A DNA stretch of 33,987 nt, taken from the NCBI GenBank assembly GCA_038240295.1, contig JBBSDW010000013.1, positions 1 to 33,987 of the forward strand, read 5' to 3'. Shown piece by piece: positions 7,315 to 14,888 of the stretch. Below the pieces are notes generated by a model. It searched no databases, was not told the origin of the DNA, and was given only the letters and a program-made list of their open reading frames with translations. Numbering within the stretch: position 1 is the first letter of the stretch; every line of letters starts with the position of its first letter. Both the position numbers and the translations under genes were made by a program. This DNA is from JABDDM01 sp038240295. Its GTDB lineage: Bacteria > Bacteroidota > Ignavibacteria > Palsa-1295.

Positions 7315-8490
7315 ATGGCAAAATCGAAAAAGAAAGCTGCAGTGAAGTCGAAGCAGGCAGCCAAGCCGGCTAAGCCGACGAAGAAAGCGGCGAAGTCAGC
7401 TCCGAAAAAAGCGGCTCCGAAGAAATCAGTTGCGAAGTCAGTTGCGAAGTCAGCTTCGAAATCAGCTTCGAAATCAGCTTCAAAGAAGCCTGCAGCCCAG
7501 AAAGCAGCTTCCAAGAAGAAGCCGGTCGCAAACAGGACTGCAGCGAAGAAGTCTGATGCAAAGAAGCCAGCTGCAAAGAAGCCAGTTGCAAAGAAGCAGG
7601 TTGTAAGGAAGGCTGCACCCAACAAGACGGTTGCAAAAAAAGCGATCGCGAAAAAGGCGAGTGAAAAGCGGCCTCCTGCGAAGACGGCTCTTGCGAACAA
7701 GTCGAATTCGAAAGCCACCGCATCGAAATCCGCAGCGAAGCCAAAGACCGCTTCCAAGTCACAGGTGAAGAAACCAGCAACCTCATCGAGGGCATCAGCC
7801 ACCGCGAGTAAAAAAACGAGTGCATCTGCAGCGACTGGCAAGACTATTGCTCAACCAAACACAGGCCAGCAGACAAATAAGTCAACTGCTTCCAATTCAA
7901 CCACGTCCGGAAGATTGCCCAATTCCGGCGGCCAAGGTATCAATCATAAGATGTCGAACACGAATCAACAGCCACACGAATCCGCTGCCCCAAAGCGCGG
8001 TTCGAAGAATGCACCGCCAATGCGGCTCAGCGTCAATGATAACGACATGATCGCGTCGGCCACCGATCGCTACGGCCCGAAAGATCTCGCTGCATTTAAA
8101 AAACTTATCGAAGAACAGCGCGCCGAGGCGAGCGAAGAGTTTGATATTATCTCCGAGCAGATGATGGATACCTCCGGAGAGTTCGACGCCGATAATCAGG
8201 CCTACGCACTGCACACAGCCGAGCAGGGGACGGACGCAATGGAGCGCGAGAAAACATTTTTGCATGCGCAGCGCACGAGCGATTTTATCAAAAAGCTCGA
8301 CGAAGCTATGGAGCGCATCGACCGAGGCACGTATGGCATTTGCGTCGTCTGCGGAAACCTGATCGAAAAGGAGCGCCTCGCCGCAGTGCCGATCACGCAG
8401 AAGCACGTTGACTGTAAGAATAAGACGCAGGCGAAGAAGCTGACTGCCGAGCCGGTATTTCGCGACATCGAAGAGCAGCCTGCCGATTAA
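7315..8490 (+). CDS. Histone-H1-like basic domain fused to a DksA/TraR zinc-finger protein
   Basis: This protein of 391 residues has three parts. Residues 1 to about 165 are almost entirely Lys, Ala, Ser and Pro (repeats such as AKKPAAKKPVAKK), like bacterial histone H1-like DNA-binding tails. Residues ~166-212 form a Ser/Thr/Asn/Gln linker. Residues ~215-391 are a DksA/TraR-family module: a coiled-coil hairpin region (LAAFKKLIEEQRAEASEEF through FIKKLDEAMERIDRGTYG) and a zinc finger with C343 and C346, then 17 residues, then H364 and C367. The second pair is HxxC instead of the usual CxxC. DksA-type proteins bind the RNA polymerase secondary channel; the basic tail presumably adds DNA or RNA binding (inference). 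An internal ATG at 7951 (residue 213) could give a DksA-only product. Its place between ileS and lspA matches Bacillus ylyA, also a DksA/TraR-type gene. Confidence 0.88.
   Translation: MAKSKKKAAVKSKQAAKPAKPTKKAAKSAPKKAAPKKSVAKSVAKSASKSASKSASKKPAAQKAASKKKPVANRTAAKKSDAKKPAAKKPVAKKQVVRKAAPNKTVAKKAIAKKASEKRPPAKTALANKSNSKATASKSAAKPKTASKSQVKKPATSSRASATASKKTSASAATGKTIAQPNTGQQTNKSTASNSTTSGRLPNSGGQGINHKMSNTNQQPHESAAPKRGSKNAPPMRLSVNDNDMIASATDRYGPKDLAAFKKLIEEQRAEASEEFDIISEQMMDTSGEFDADNQAYALHTAEQGTDAMEREKTFLHAQRTSDFIKKLDEAMERIDRGTYGICVVCGNLIEKERLAAVPITQKHVDCKNKTQAKKLTAEPVFRDIEEQPAD
7426..7485 (+). repeat. In-frame 12-bp tandem repeat, five units
   Basis: Five 12-base units, TCAGTTGCGAAG twice, TCAGCTTCGAAA twice and TCAGCTTCAAAG once, encode the peptide repeats SVAK, SVAK, SASK, SASK, SASK in the basic tail of the H1/DksA fusion. 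Gain or loss of units would keep the frame and only alter tail length. Confidence 0.85.
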
Positions 8491-8518
8491 CTTCTGACGT
8501 ACAGGTCCTCACGCGCGC

Positions 8519-9142
8519 ATGGCAGTACTTTGGTTTTCTTTTGCGGTCGTTATTCTCGACCAACTGACGAAGTTTTACATCAAGGGTTCGCCCTGGTCGT
8601 GGCTTCCGTTCAAGGGGATGGCGTATGGCAGTTCGATTCCCGTCATCGGGGATCTGTTCAAGATCACTTACATCGAAAATCCGGGTATCGCGTTCGGTAT
8701 TAATATTCCGAGCGCGAAAGTATTTTTCTCGGTCTTTTCCATCGTCGCTTCCGTTGCGATCATTATTTATCTCAAGCGTAATCTGACGAAGCTCACGTTC
8801 TGGGAGCGGCTGGCGCTTGCTTCGATACTGGGTGGCGCGGTTGGGAATTTGATTGACCGCGTGTTTTATGGTGTCTTCTACGGTACGGAAAAGCTTTTTT
8901 ATGGCCGTGTTGTCGACTTTCTCGATGTAGGACTTCCGACGCATCGCTGGCCCGTTTTCAATGTTGCCGATTCCGCTGTATCCTGTGGTGTCGTGCTGTT
9001 GATCCTGCTCATGATGCAGAAGAAGCCGACGAAGGCGGACGCTGTGTCGTTCGAGCATCCTACAAATTCGCCGACGATCTCGATCCAGCCGCCCTCCGAT
9101 CCGCAATATCCTGCGGAAACAAGCGACCATGCAATCGCATGA
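8519..9142 (+). CDS. lspA: Lipoprotein signal peptidase (signal peptidase II)
   Basis: This is the inner-membrane aspartic protease that removes signal peptides from diacylglyceryl-modified prolipoproteins. The catalytic aspartates are D113 in GNLIDR and D151 in FNVADSAV. The N-terminal LDQLTKFYIK and ENPGIAFGI motifs are also typical. Four hydrophobic segments fit the family topology. At 207 residues it is somewhat longer than most, because of a hydrophilic C-terminal tail after about residue 168 and a short insert (FYGVFYGTEKLFYG) after the first catalytic Asp. Its last 14 bases overlap the start of rluD, an arrangement that suggests translational coupling and matches the Firmicutes lspA-ylyB pair. 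Confidence 0.96.
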   Translation: MAVLWFSFAVVILDQLTKFYIKGSPWSWLPFKGMAYGSSIPVIGDLFKITYIENPGIAFGINIPSAKVFFSVFSIVASVAIIIYLKRNLTKLTFWERLALASILGGAVGNLIDRVFYGVFYGTEKLFYGRVVDFLDVGLPTHRWPVFNVADSAVSCGVVLLILLMMQKKPTKADAVSFEHPTNSPTISIQPPSDPQYPAETSDHAIA

Positions 9143-10238
9143 CGAGGCATCACCTGAAACAGGTGATGCCATCGTCGAAGAGGAAGAAACGCCGTTCGAT
9201 CCAACGGACGAATCCATTCCTCATCGCATCATTCGGATCGACGTAGCACCGGGCGAGCGTCCCGAGCGGATCGATCAATTTCTGACGAGAATGATCGCGA
9301 ACACTTCGCGAACGAAGATCCACGAAGCGATCGAAGCGAGAGCGGTGCTGCTGAACGCCATACCACTGACAAAACCTTCGCACAAGATCAAAGGCGGCGA
9401 CGCCATCGAAGTGCATGTGCCACGGCCGCCAAGAACGCGGGCACAAGCGGAGGATCTTCCACTCGATATCATTTTTGAGGACGATCATCTTCTGATCGTT
9501 AATAAGGCGGCCGGAATGGTCGTCCATCCGGCCGCAGGTACGCGCTCCGGCACGCTTGTCAACGCGTTGCTTCATCACATCGAGGATTTCCGCGCGAGCC
9601 ATCCGACAGGCGATTCCGACCGTCCCGGAATTGTGCATCGGCTCGATAAAGATACTTCGGGCTTGATGGTGGTAGCGAAGAACGAAGCTGCTCATCGCAA
9701 TCTCGCAAAGCAATTTTTCGCGCACACGGCGCAGCGCACGTATCAGGCGATCGTCTGGGGAAATCCGACGAGCGAGTTCGGGCGCATCGATACGCAGCAG
9801 GCCCGAAGTGAAAAAGATCGCAAGCGATTTGCCGTTGTGCTCGAAGGTGGCAAGCAGGCGATCACCGATTATTTTGTGATCGAGCAGTTCACGGGGTTTT
9901 CGCTCTTCGAGTTAAAACTGAAGACTGGCCGGACGCATCAGATCCGAGTGCACATGCAGCATTTAAATCACCCGATCTTTGGCGATGCTGTTTATGGCGG
10001 CAGGGCGCTCAATGTGATCCGTCATGATGTGCCGCGCTTCAAGGACTGGGTCGAGAATCTGCTGCATGTCTTGCCGCGTCAAGGGCTACATGCGCGGTCG
10101 CTCAGGATACATCATCCGGCAACAGGTGATATGATGGAGTGGACTGCGCCGATGCCGAACGATATGAAGACGGTACTTGAGAAAATGCGGCAAATGCGCG
10201 ACAGGCTCTATGGCAGCGAAGGCGCGATGATGCTCTAA
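9129..10238 (+). CDS. rluD: RluD-family 23S rRNA pseudouridine synthase
   Basis: RluA/RluD enzymes isomerise uridines of 23S rRNA to pseudouridine. An S4 RNA-binding domain lies at about 40-95 (ERIDQFLTRMI through KIKGGDAIEVHVP). The catalytic domain carries HRLDKDTSGLMVVAKN, with D173 as the predicted nucleophile, and the signature KTGRTHQIRVHMQHLNHPI. At 369 residues it is slightly long because of an acidic N-terminal extension (about residues 1-38). The exact modified positions cannot be read from sequence. The start at 9129 lies inside lspA; no better start lies before the S4 domain. A strong hairpin overlaps codons 6-14. The Firmicutes counterpart in the same place is ylyB. Confidence 0.93.
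   Translation: MQSHDEASPETGDAIVEEEETPFDPTDESIPHRIIRIDVAPGERPERIDQFLTRMIANTSRTKIHEAIEARAVLLNAIPLTKPSHKIKGGDAIEVHVPRPPRTRAQAEDLPLDIIFEDDHLLIVNKAAGMVVHPAAGTRSGTLVNALLHHIEDFRASHPTGDSDRPGIVHRLDKDTSGLMVVAKNEAAHRNLAKQFFAHTAQRTYQAIVWGNPTSEFGRIDTQQARSEKDRKRFAVVLEGGKQAITDYFVIEQFTGFSLFELKLKTGRTHQIRVHMQHLNHPIFGDAVYGGRALNVIRHDVPRFKDWVENLLHVLPRQGLHARSLRIHHPATGDMMEWTAPMPNDMKTVLEKMRQMRDRLYGSEGAMML
9146..9170 (+). promoter_or_regulatory. Perfect 11-bp hairpin between the lspA stop and the rluD body
   Basis: The arms GGCATCACCTG (9146-9156) and CAGGTGATGCC (9160-9170) are perfectly complementary around an AAA triloop. The hairpin begins 3 bases after the lspA stop (9140-9142) and lies inside rluD codons 6-14. 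It could stabilise the lspA mRNA end, pause ribosomes or set the lspA:rluD ratio. No T-run follows, so it is not an intrinsic terminator. Confidence 0.6.
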
Positions 10239-10250
10239 GACTTGCTCCGG

Positions 10251-10712
10251 CTACTTTCTCTTCGTAATGAACTCCCATTCTTTTTCGCTGACCGGCTGCA
10301 CAGAAAGCCTTGATCCTTTTTGCAGCAACACCATCTTTTTCAATTCCTTCATCGACTTTACTTCGGCAAGCGTGATCGGCTCCTTGAATGCGCGTTTGAA
10401 CTTCACCTGGACCGCAAACCAGATCGGATTTTCAGGAGTCGATTTAGGATCGTAGTGATGATCTTTTGGGTCCAGAGCCGTTTCGTCGAACTTCCCCGCA
10501 CTCGCAATTTCGGCAATGCCAACGATCGCAGTAGGCTCAGCGCTCGAGTGGTAGATCAGCACGCCATCGCCGGGCTTCATATCGTCGCGCATCGTATTTC
10601 GCGCCTGATAATTCCGCACTCCCGTCCAGGCGGTCGTGCCCTCGTTTTCAAGATCGCTCAGCGAGTAACTTGTCGGTTCCGTTTTGAGAAGCCAGTAACG
10701 GCGTGATGCCAT
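10251..10712 (-). CDS. EVE-domain protein (thymocyte nuclear protein 1-like)
   Basis: EVE domains are PUA-related folds that bind modified bases in nucleic acids. The whole 153-residue protein is one EVE domain: RYWLLKTEPTSYSLSDLENE at the start, TAWTGVRNYQARNTMRDDM with the conserved W-x-G-V-R-N-Y-Q-A-R core, GDGVLIYHSS, then AIVGIAEI and HHYDPKS. The length is typical of stand-alone bacterial members. Its biological substrate is unknown. It is convergent with rluD (12 bases between stops) and divergent from gatB, so it is transcribed alone. Confidence 0.93.
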   Translation of the reverse strand: MASRRYWLLKTEPTSYSLSDLENEGTTAWTGVRNYQARNTMRDDMKPGDGVLIYHSSAEPTAIVGIAEIASAGKFDETALDPKDHHYDPKSTPENPIWFAVQVKFKRAFKEPITLAEVKSMKELKKMVLLQKGSRLSVQPVSEKEWEFITKRK

Positions 10713-10961
10713 TGGTGGAAAACGCTATCAAACAGAAATGCGTAAAAAGGGAAATGCCACTGATCGAAGGCAGTTGCCCGAACAGTGGCTTTTGGAACAA
10801 GGTTTTGCACCTTCAGTTTTGCGACTAAAACACGGATCTTGGAAGGGAGTCCCGTCTCCAAGCACTCACGAGGGGCGCTTCAGGATTTAACACTCGGGAT
10901 CCACTGAAGTAATACGCGAAACGGGCAAAAGTTACACACTTGCGGGGAAGAAATCTTCCGC

Positions 10962-10994
10962 TTGAGAAAAATAAAAGTTTGCGCCGTATTTTTG
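10962..10994 (+). promoter_or_regulatory. Possible Bacteroidota-type promoter for gatB
   Basis: TTG at 10962-10964 and TATTTTTG at 10987-10994, 22 bases apart, fit the Bacteroidetes sigma-A consensus (TTG, spacer near 20, TAnnTTTG). The gatB ATG follows only 4 bases later, so a transcript from here would be almost leaderless. The rest of the 286-base EVE/gatB gap shows no gene or RNA that I recognise. Confidence 0.3.
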
Positions 10995-10998
10995 CCCC

Positions 10999-12465
10999 AT
11001 GATCGACCCAACATTACTGAGTAAATACGAGCCCGTCATTGGGCTTGAGGTTCATGCGCAGCTCAACACGAAGTCGAAAGCATTTTGTGGCTGTATGACG
11101 ACCTTTGGCGGCGTGCCGAACACGAACACATGTCCCATTTGTCTTGGGCATCCGGGCACGCTGCCGGTGCTCAACGAGAACCTGCTGCGCTACATCGTAA
11201 AGATGGGGCTCGCGACGAATTGCTCGATCCGGCATCGGTCCATCTTTGCGCGAAAGAATTACTTTTATCCCGATCTTCCGAAGGGGTACCAGATCTCGCA
11301 ATACGAGACTCCGATCTGTCACGATGGGTGGGTCGAGATCGAAATGCCTTCAGGCCAACTCAAAAAGATCGGCATTACCCGCATCCACATGGAAGAAGAC
11401 ACCGGTCAGTCGATCCATGATTTTGGCGCCGAGACGCTGCTCGATCTGAATCGATGTGGTACGCCGCTCATTGAAATCGTCTCGGAGCCGGACATGCGCT
11501 CGAGCGAAGAAGCGTATCAGTATTTCATGGCGATCCGATCGATCGTGACCTATCTCGGGATCTCCGATGGCAATATGGAAGAAGCGTCGCTGCGATGCGA
11601 TGCCAATGTTTCGGTCCGCCTCAAAGGCGCACCGGAATTCGGACAAAAGACGGAAGTGAAAAACATGAACTCCTTCCGCAACGTCCAGCGGGCGATCGAG
11701 GCGGAGATCGAACGGCAGGTCATGATCGTCGATGCCGGAGGCACGGTGCTGCATCAGACGATGATGTACGACGCAAACAAAGGCGTCACTCGGCCGATGC
11801 GCACCAAAGAGGATGCGCATGACTATCGCTATTTTCCGGAGCCCGATCTGCTGCCCGTCACGATCTCGGAGTCGTATCTCGATGAAGTTCGCGTCGAGAT
11901 ACCAGAATTGCAACATGCGCGCCGCGACCGTTTCGTTAGCCAATTTGAACTGCCGAGCTATGATGCCGGAGTTCTCACGGCCGATAAAACTACCGCAGAT
12001 TATTACGAGCGCGTAATGACGAAGCTGCCGAGTGAAGCTTCGACAGCGAAGGCTGCCTCGAACTACATCATGGGCGATGTCATGCGCACGATGTCCGAGA
12101 AACATGTTCCGATCGATGACATCGGATTACAGCCCGATCATCTTGCAGAACTCATCGCGCTCATTGGCGACAAAACCATTTCGAATAAGATCGCCAAAGA
12201 CCTCTTTGGCGAATTACTCAACTCAGAAAAATCACCGAAGCAAATAGTAGCCGAACGGGGACTTGTGCAGGTCACCGATACCGATTCCATTCGAACCAAA
12301 ATTCGTGAAGTACTCGAGAAGAACTCGGACAACCTCGAAAAATATCGAGCAGGCAAAACAACGCTCTTCGGATTTTTTGTAGGGCAGACGATGAAAGTAA
12401 TGCAAGGCAAGGCGAATCCCGAAGTCGTTAACGCAATCTTGAAAGAGGAGCTTGAACATGTCTGA
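10999..12465 (+). CDS. gatB: Asp-tRNA(Asn)/Glu-tRNA(Gln) amidotransferase subunit B
   Basis: GatB is the kinase/transamidase subunit of the GatCAB complex, which converts misacylated Glu-tRNA-Gln or Asp-tRNA-Asn to the correct amide. Features are YEPVIGLEVHAQLNTKSKAF at the N-terminus, CPICLGHPGTLPVLN, the signature DLNRCGTPLIEIVSEPDM, HDYRYFPEPDLLPV, and a C-terminal YqeY/tail domain (about 340-488) for tRNA binding. The length of 488 residues is normal. gatA and gatC are not in the window. It overlaps tpiA by 8 bases. Its presence implies indirect formation of at least one amide tRNA. Confidence 0.97.
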   Translation: MIDPTLLSKYEPVIGLEVHAQLNTKSKAFCGCMTTFGGVPNTNTCPICLGHPGTLPVLNENLLRYIVKMGLATNCSIRHRSIFARKNYFYPDLPKGYQISQYETPICHDGWVEIEMPSGQLKKIGITRIHMEEDTGQSIHDFGAETLLDLNRCGTPLIEIVSEPDMRSSEEAYQYFMAIRSIVTYLGISDGNMEEASLRCDANVSVRLKGAPEFGQKTEVKNMNSFRNVQRAIEAEIERQVMIVDAGGTVLHQTMMYDANKGVTRPMRTKEDAHDYRYFPEPDLLPVTISESYLDEVRVEIPELQHARRDRFVSQFELPSYDAGVLTADKTTADYYERVMTKLPSEASTAKAASNYIMGDVMRTMSEKHVPIDDIGLQPDHLAELIALIGDKTISNKIAKDLFGELLNSEKSPKQIVAERGLVQVTDTDSIRTKIREVLEKNSDNLEKYRAGKTTLFGFFVGQTMKVMQGKANPEVVNAILKEELEHV

Positions 12466-13255
12466 AAAAACTCAGCGACAGAAATTCATTTGCGGCAACT
12501 GGAAAATGAACGGGACACTTGAGGAGACTCGCTCGCTCCTGCAAGGAATCCTGTCGCAGTGGAGCACGGAATATTTGGACGTCGAAGTTGCAGTTTGTCC
12601 TCCGTTCACTGCGATGATGGAAGCCTCGCGATTGCTGCAGGGCTCAGCGATCCAGATGGGCGCGCAGAACGCTTACTATGAAGATAAGGGTGCCTTCACC
12701 GGCGAGATCTCGCTCAGGATGATCAGTGAATTAGGCGCGAGTTACGTCATACTCGGTCATTCGGAACGTAGAATTCTTTTTGGCGAGAGCGACGACTTGA
12801 TCAATAAGAAGATCGACCGATCGATCGCGACCGGTCTTATGCCGATCCTCTGTGTCGGAGAAACACTTGAAGAACGCGAACGCGGCGCCGCGGAGGCGAT
12901 CATCACGAAGCAACTCGAAGAGTGTTTGACTGGGCTTACAATCAGGCAATTCTCGCGGGTCACGATCGCCTATGAACCTGTGTGGGCCATCGGGACGGGA
13001 AAAACCGCAACGTCGCAGCAAGCGCAGAAGGCGCACTCAGTCATACGCGAGCGAATCAACACGCTCTTTGGCCGAGAGTCGGGAAACAATGTCCGTGTGC
13101 TTTATGGCGGAAGCATGAAGCCAGAGAATGCGCTCGAATTACTTTCGCTGCCCGACGTCGATGGAGGCCTCATCGGTGGCGCTGCTCTGAAAGCCGATTC
13201 TTTTATGGCGATCGTCCAGGCTGCGGCGAACGTCAGTTCTCAACAACAAGCCTGA
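12458..13255 (+). CDS. tpiA: Triosephosphate isomerase
   Basis: This glycolytic enzyme interconverts dihydroxyacetone phosphate and glyceraldehyde 3-phosphate. The active-site lysine is in the CGNWKMNG motif, the electrophilic histidine is H101 in YVILGHSERR, and the catalytic base is E173 in AYEPVWAIGTG. The phosphate-binding ends YGGSMKPENA and GGLIGGAALKADSF are intact. I prefer the ATG at 12458 (265 residues) over the TTG at 12452 because AGGAG lies 8 bases upstream. The ATG falls inside the gatB end, so the two are likely coupled. The 3' end overlaps the convergent dehydrogenase gene by 23 bases. Confidence 0.97.
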   Translation: MSEKTQRQKFICGNWKMNGTLEETRSLLQGILSQWSTEYLDVEVAVCPPFTAMMEASRLLQGSAIQMGAQNAYYEDKGAFTGEISLRMISELGASYVILGHSERRILFGESDDLINKKIDRSIATGLMPILCVGETLEERERGAAEAIITKQLEECLTGLTIRQFSRVTIAYEPVWAIGTGKTATSQQAQKAHSVIRERINTLFGRESGNNVRVLYGGSMKPENALELLSLPDVDGGLIGGAALKADSFMAIVQAAANVSSQQQA

Positions 13256-14804
13256 GCGACTCTGACTCGCCGCCAAGTGTTGCCCGCACAAAATAAACTC
13301 CCGCAGCTAATCCATTTCGCTCGATCGTGAGCGTTTTGTTCTTCACAATCTCGTGCACGTTAGCCGGAGAAAGATCGCGAACTTCTTTTCCAAGTATATC
13401 GAGAAGTTTGATCGATAGCGGTGCATTGCCATCGCTCGAATATTTTATCGTCGTCGATTCTTTGAACGGATTTGGCGAAGCGAGCCCGAGCGTTAAGTGT
13501 GCGATTGCTTTGGGCTGCTCTGCAACATTCGCAAGCACTCCCGCATACCAGATCCGATAAATAACTCCTGCAGCATCGTCGGAAACGTAGAGCGAGCCAT
13601 CTGGACCTTCGATCACTTCCACCGACCGTCCCCATCGGATCCCATTCGCAAGCTGGAAGCCGGTCATAAAATCCTGCACGTGTGCATTGTGACCATCAGA
13701 ATCTGCCCACATGACGGTCACTCGTGGCGGCGAGGGCGGCTGAGCATCCCAGCTGCCGTGATAAGACATGAAGACTGCATTGTGATATTTTTGCGGCAGT
13801 GCAGAGCCGCGATAAAAATGCAGTCCGAGCGGCGCCGAGTGTGCAAGCACTTCTGCAATTGGACCGCTTAACGATTCGATGTAGGACGTGTCGACCTGGA
13901 ATGACGGGTCTGGATTCCGCATACGAAAGCCATAGGCGTACGGCCACCCATAGTTTGCACCATCGCACACAAGATAAACGCCTTCGGGCGGTACGCTATT
14001 GTGCAGCGCTGAGTTTGCACCAAACAGGTTATCCATTCCATTGACATTTACCCAAAGCGCGTTCGTACGTGGATCGAGATCCATCCCTACGGCATTCCGA
14101 AGCCCGCGAGCATACGTTCTTCCGCCGGTTGCATCATAGTTATACTCCATGATTTTCGCAAGCGAGTCGGTATTGTTGCAGTAATTACAGGACGAGCCAA
14201 ACTGCATCAGAATTTTTTGGCGAACGGTGTCGAAGACAAACGTATGTGTGATGTGATCGCCCGTATTAAAGCCCGAAAGCAGCGTCGTGGTCGTGAGAGC
14301 CGATCTATCAGGCTTTGTTGCGGTTACAACCTCGAAGGTCTTCGAGGTTGAAAAATACATTTTGTTGTCGTGAAAGGCGAGTCCATGCGGGTCGGTCCGT
14401 CCCGTGAGAATGGTGATGGTTGAATCGGCGACGCCATTATGATCGTGGTCGGGTACTGCGTAAATACTTCCATTGTAGGACGTGGCATAGAGCACTCCTT
14501 CGGGTGAAAATGCGAGTCCCCGACACGTATTGATATTCGCAAAAATGCCGATCTTGAAATTACGTTGCAAGTGGATCAACTCTTTGCTTCCGCTCACCGT
14601 GATCGTAGTATCATATTGATCCGGAGCATCTTCATGCGTGAGCGTCGAGTGCGCCTGCTGCTGCAATATCCAGGAGCTCAGTTCGCAACCAGTTGGCTGG
14701 CCGCCCTCTTGCGTGTGCTGAGGTGTCTGTTGCGCGCGAGCGCAGGAAATGACTCCGCATAATGCGGCCATCAATAAAAAGGGGAGTGATACGCGACGAG
14801 CCAT
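13233..14804 (-). CDS. Secreted sorbosone/glucose dehydrogenase-like beta-propeller with a T9SS sorting tail
   Basis: The 523-residue protein begins with a signal peptide (MARRVSLPFLLMAALCGVIS, then CARAQQ). The main body (about 85-425) is a PQQ-dependent sugar dehydrogenase-like (sorbosone/GDH family) propeller: GLAFSPEGVLYATSYNG, YARGLRNAVGMDLDP, DGANYGWPYAYG, HSAPLGLHFYRGS and MSYHGSWDAQPPSPPR. The last ~85 residues are a type A T9SS sorting domain (SPNPFKESTTIKYSS through LAAGVYFVRATLGGE). Type IX secretion across the outer membrane is therefore predicted. VISC also fits a lipobox, but cleavage at ARA-QQ suits a T9SS substrate better. Whether it binds PQQ, and its substrate, cannot be told. 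No PQQ synthesis genes are nearby. Confidence 0.85.
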   Translation of the reverse strand: MARRVSLPFLLMAALCGVISCARAQQTPQHTQEGGQPTGCELSSWILQQQAHSTLTHEDAPDQYDTTITVSGSKELIHLQRNFKIGIFANINTCRGLAFSPEGVLYATSYNGSIYAVPDHDHNGVADSTITILTGRTDPHGLAFHDNKMYFSTSKTFEVVTATKPDRSALTTTTLLSGFNTGDHITHTFVFDTVRQKILMQFGSSCNYCNNTDSLAKIMEYNYDATGGRTYARGLRNAVGMDLDPRTNALWVNVNGMDNLFGANSALHNSVPPEGVYLVCDGANYGWPYAYGFRMRNPDPSFQVDTSYIESLSGPIAEVLAHSAPLGLHFYRGSALPQKYHNAVFMSYHGSWDAQPPSPPRVTVMWADSDGHNAHVQDFMTGFQLANGIRWGRSVEVIEGPDGSLYVSDDAAGVIYRIWYAGVLANVAEQPKAIAHLTLGLASPNPFKESTTIKYSSDGNAPLSIKLLDILGKEVRDLSPANVHEIVKNKTLTIERNGLAAGVYFVRATLGGESESLRLVVEN

Positions 14805-14888
14805 AGAGTTGCTGATGAGTTAGAGTCACACGCGTGGGACGCCACGACCTACTACAAACACTACGCCGAGTTGAATCCCACTGGATGT

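Noticed and set aside
7281..7841. 186-codon minus-strand frame rich in Phe and Ala, looking like a membrane protein
   Set aside because: It is the exact antisense of the Lys/Ala-rich tail; Lys codons read backward as Phe/Leu, so the hydrophobicity is an artefact.
10713..10998. Possible tRNA, riboswitch or small gene in the EVE/gatB gap
   Set aside because: No cloverleaf, conserved aptamer pattern or plausible gene could be traced; only a tentative promoter was kept.
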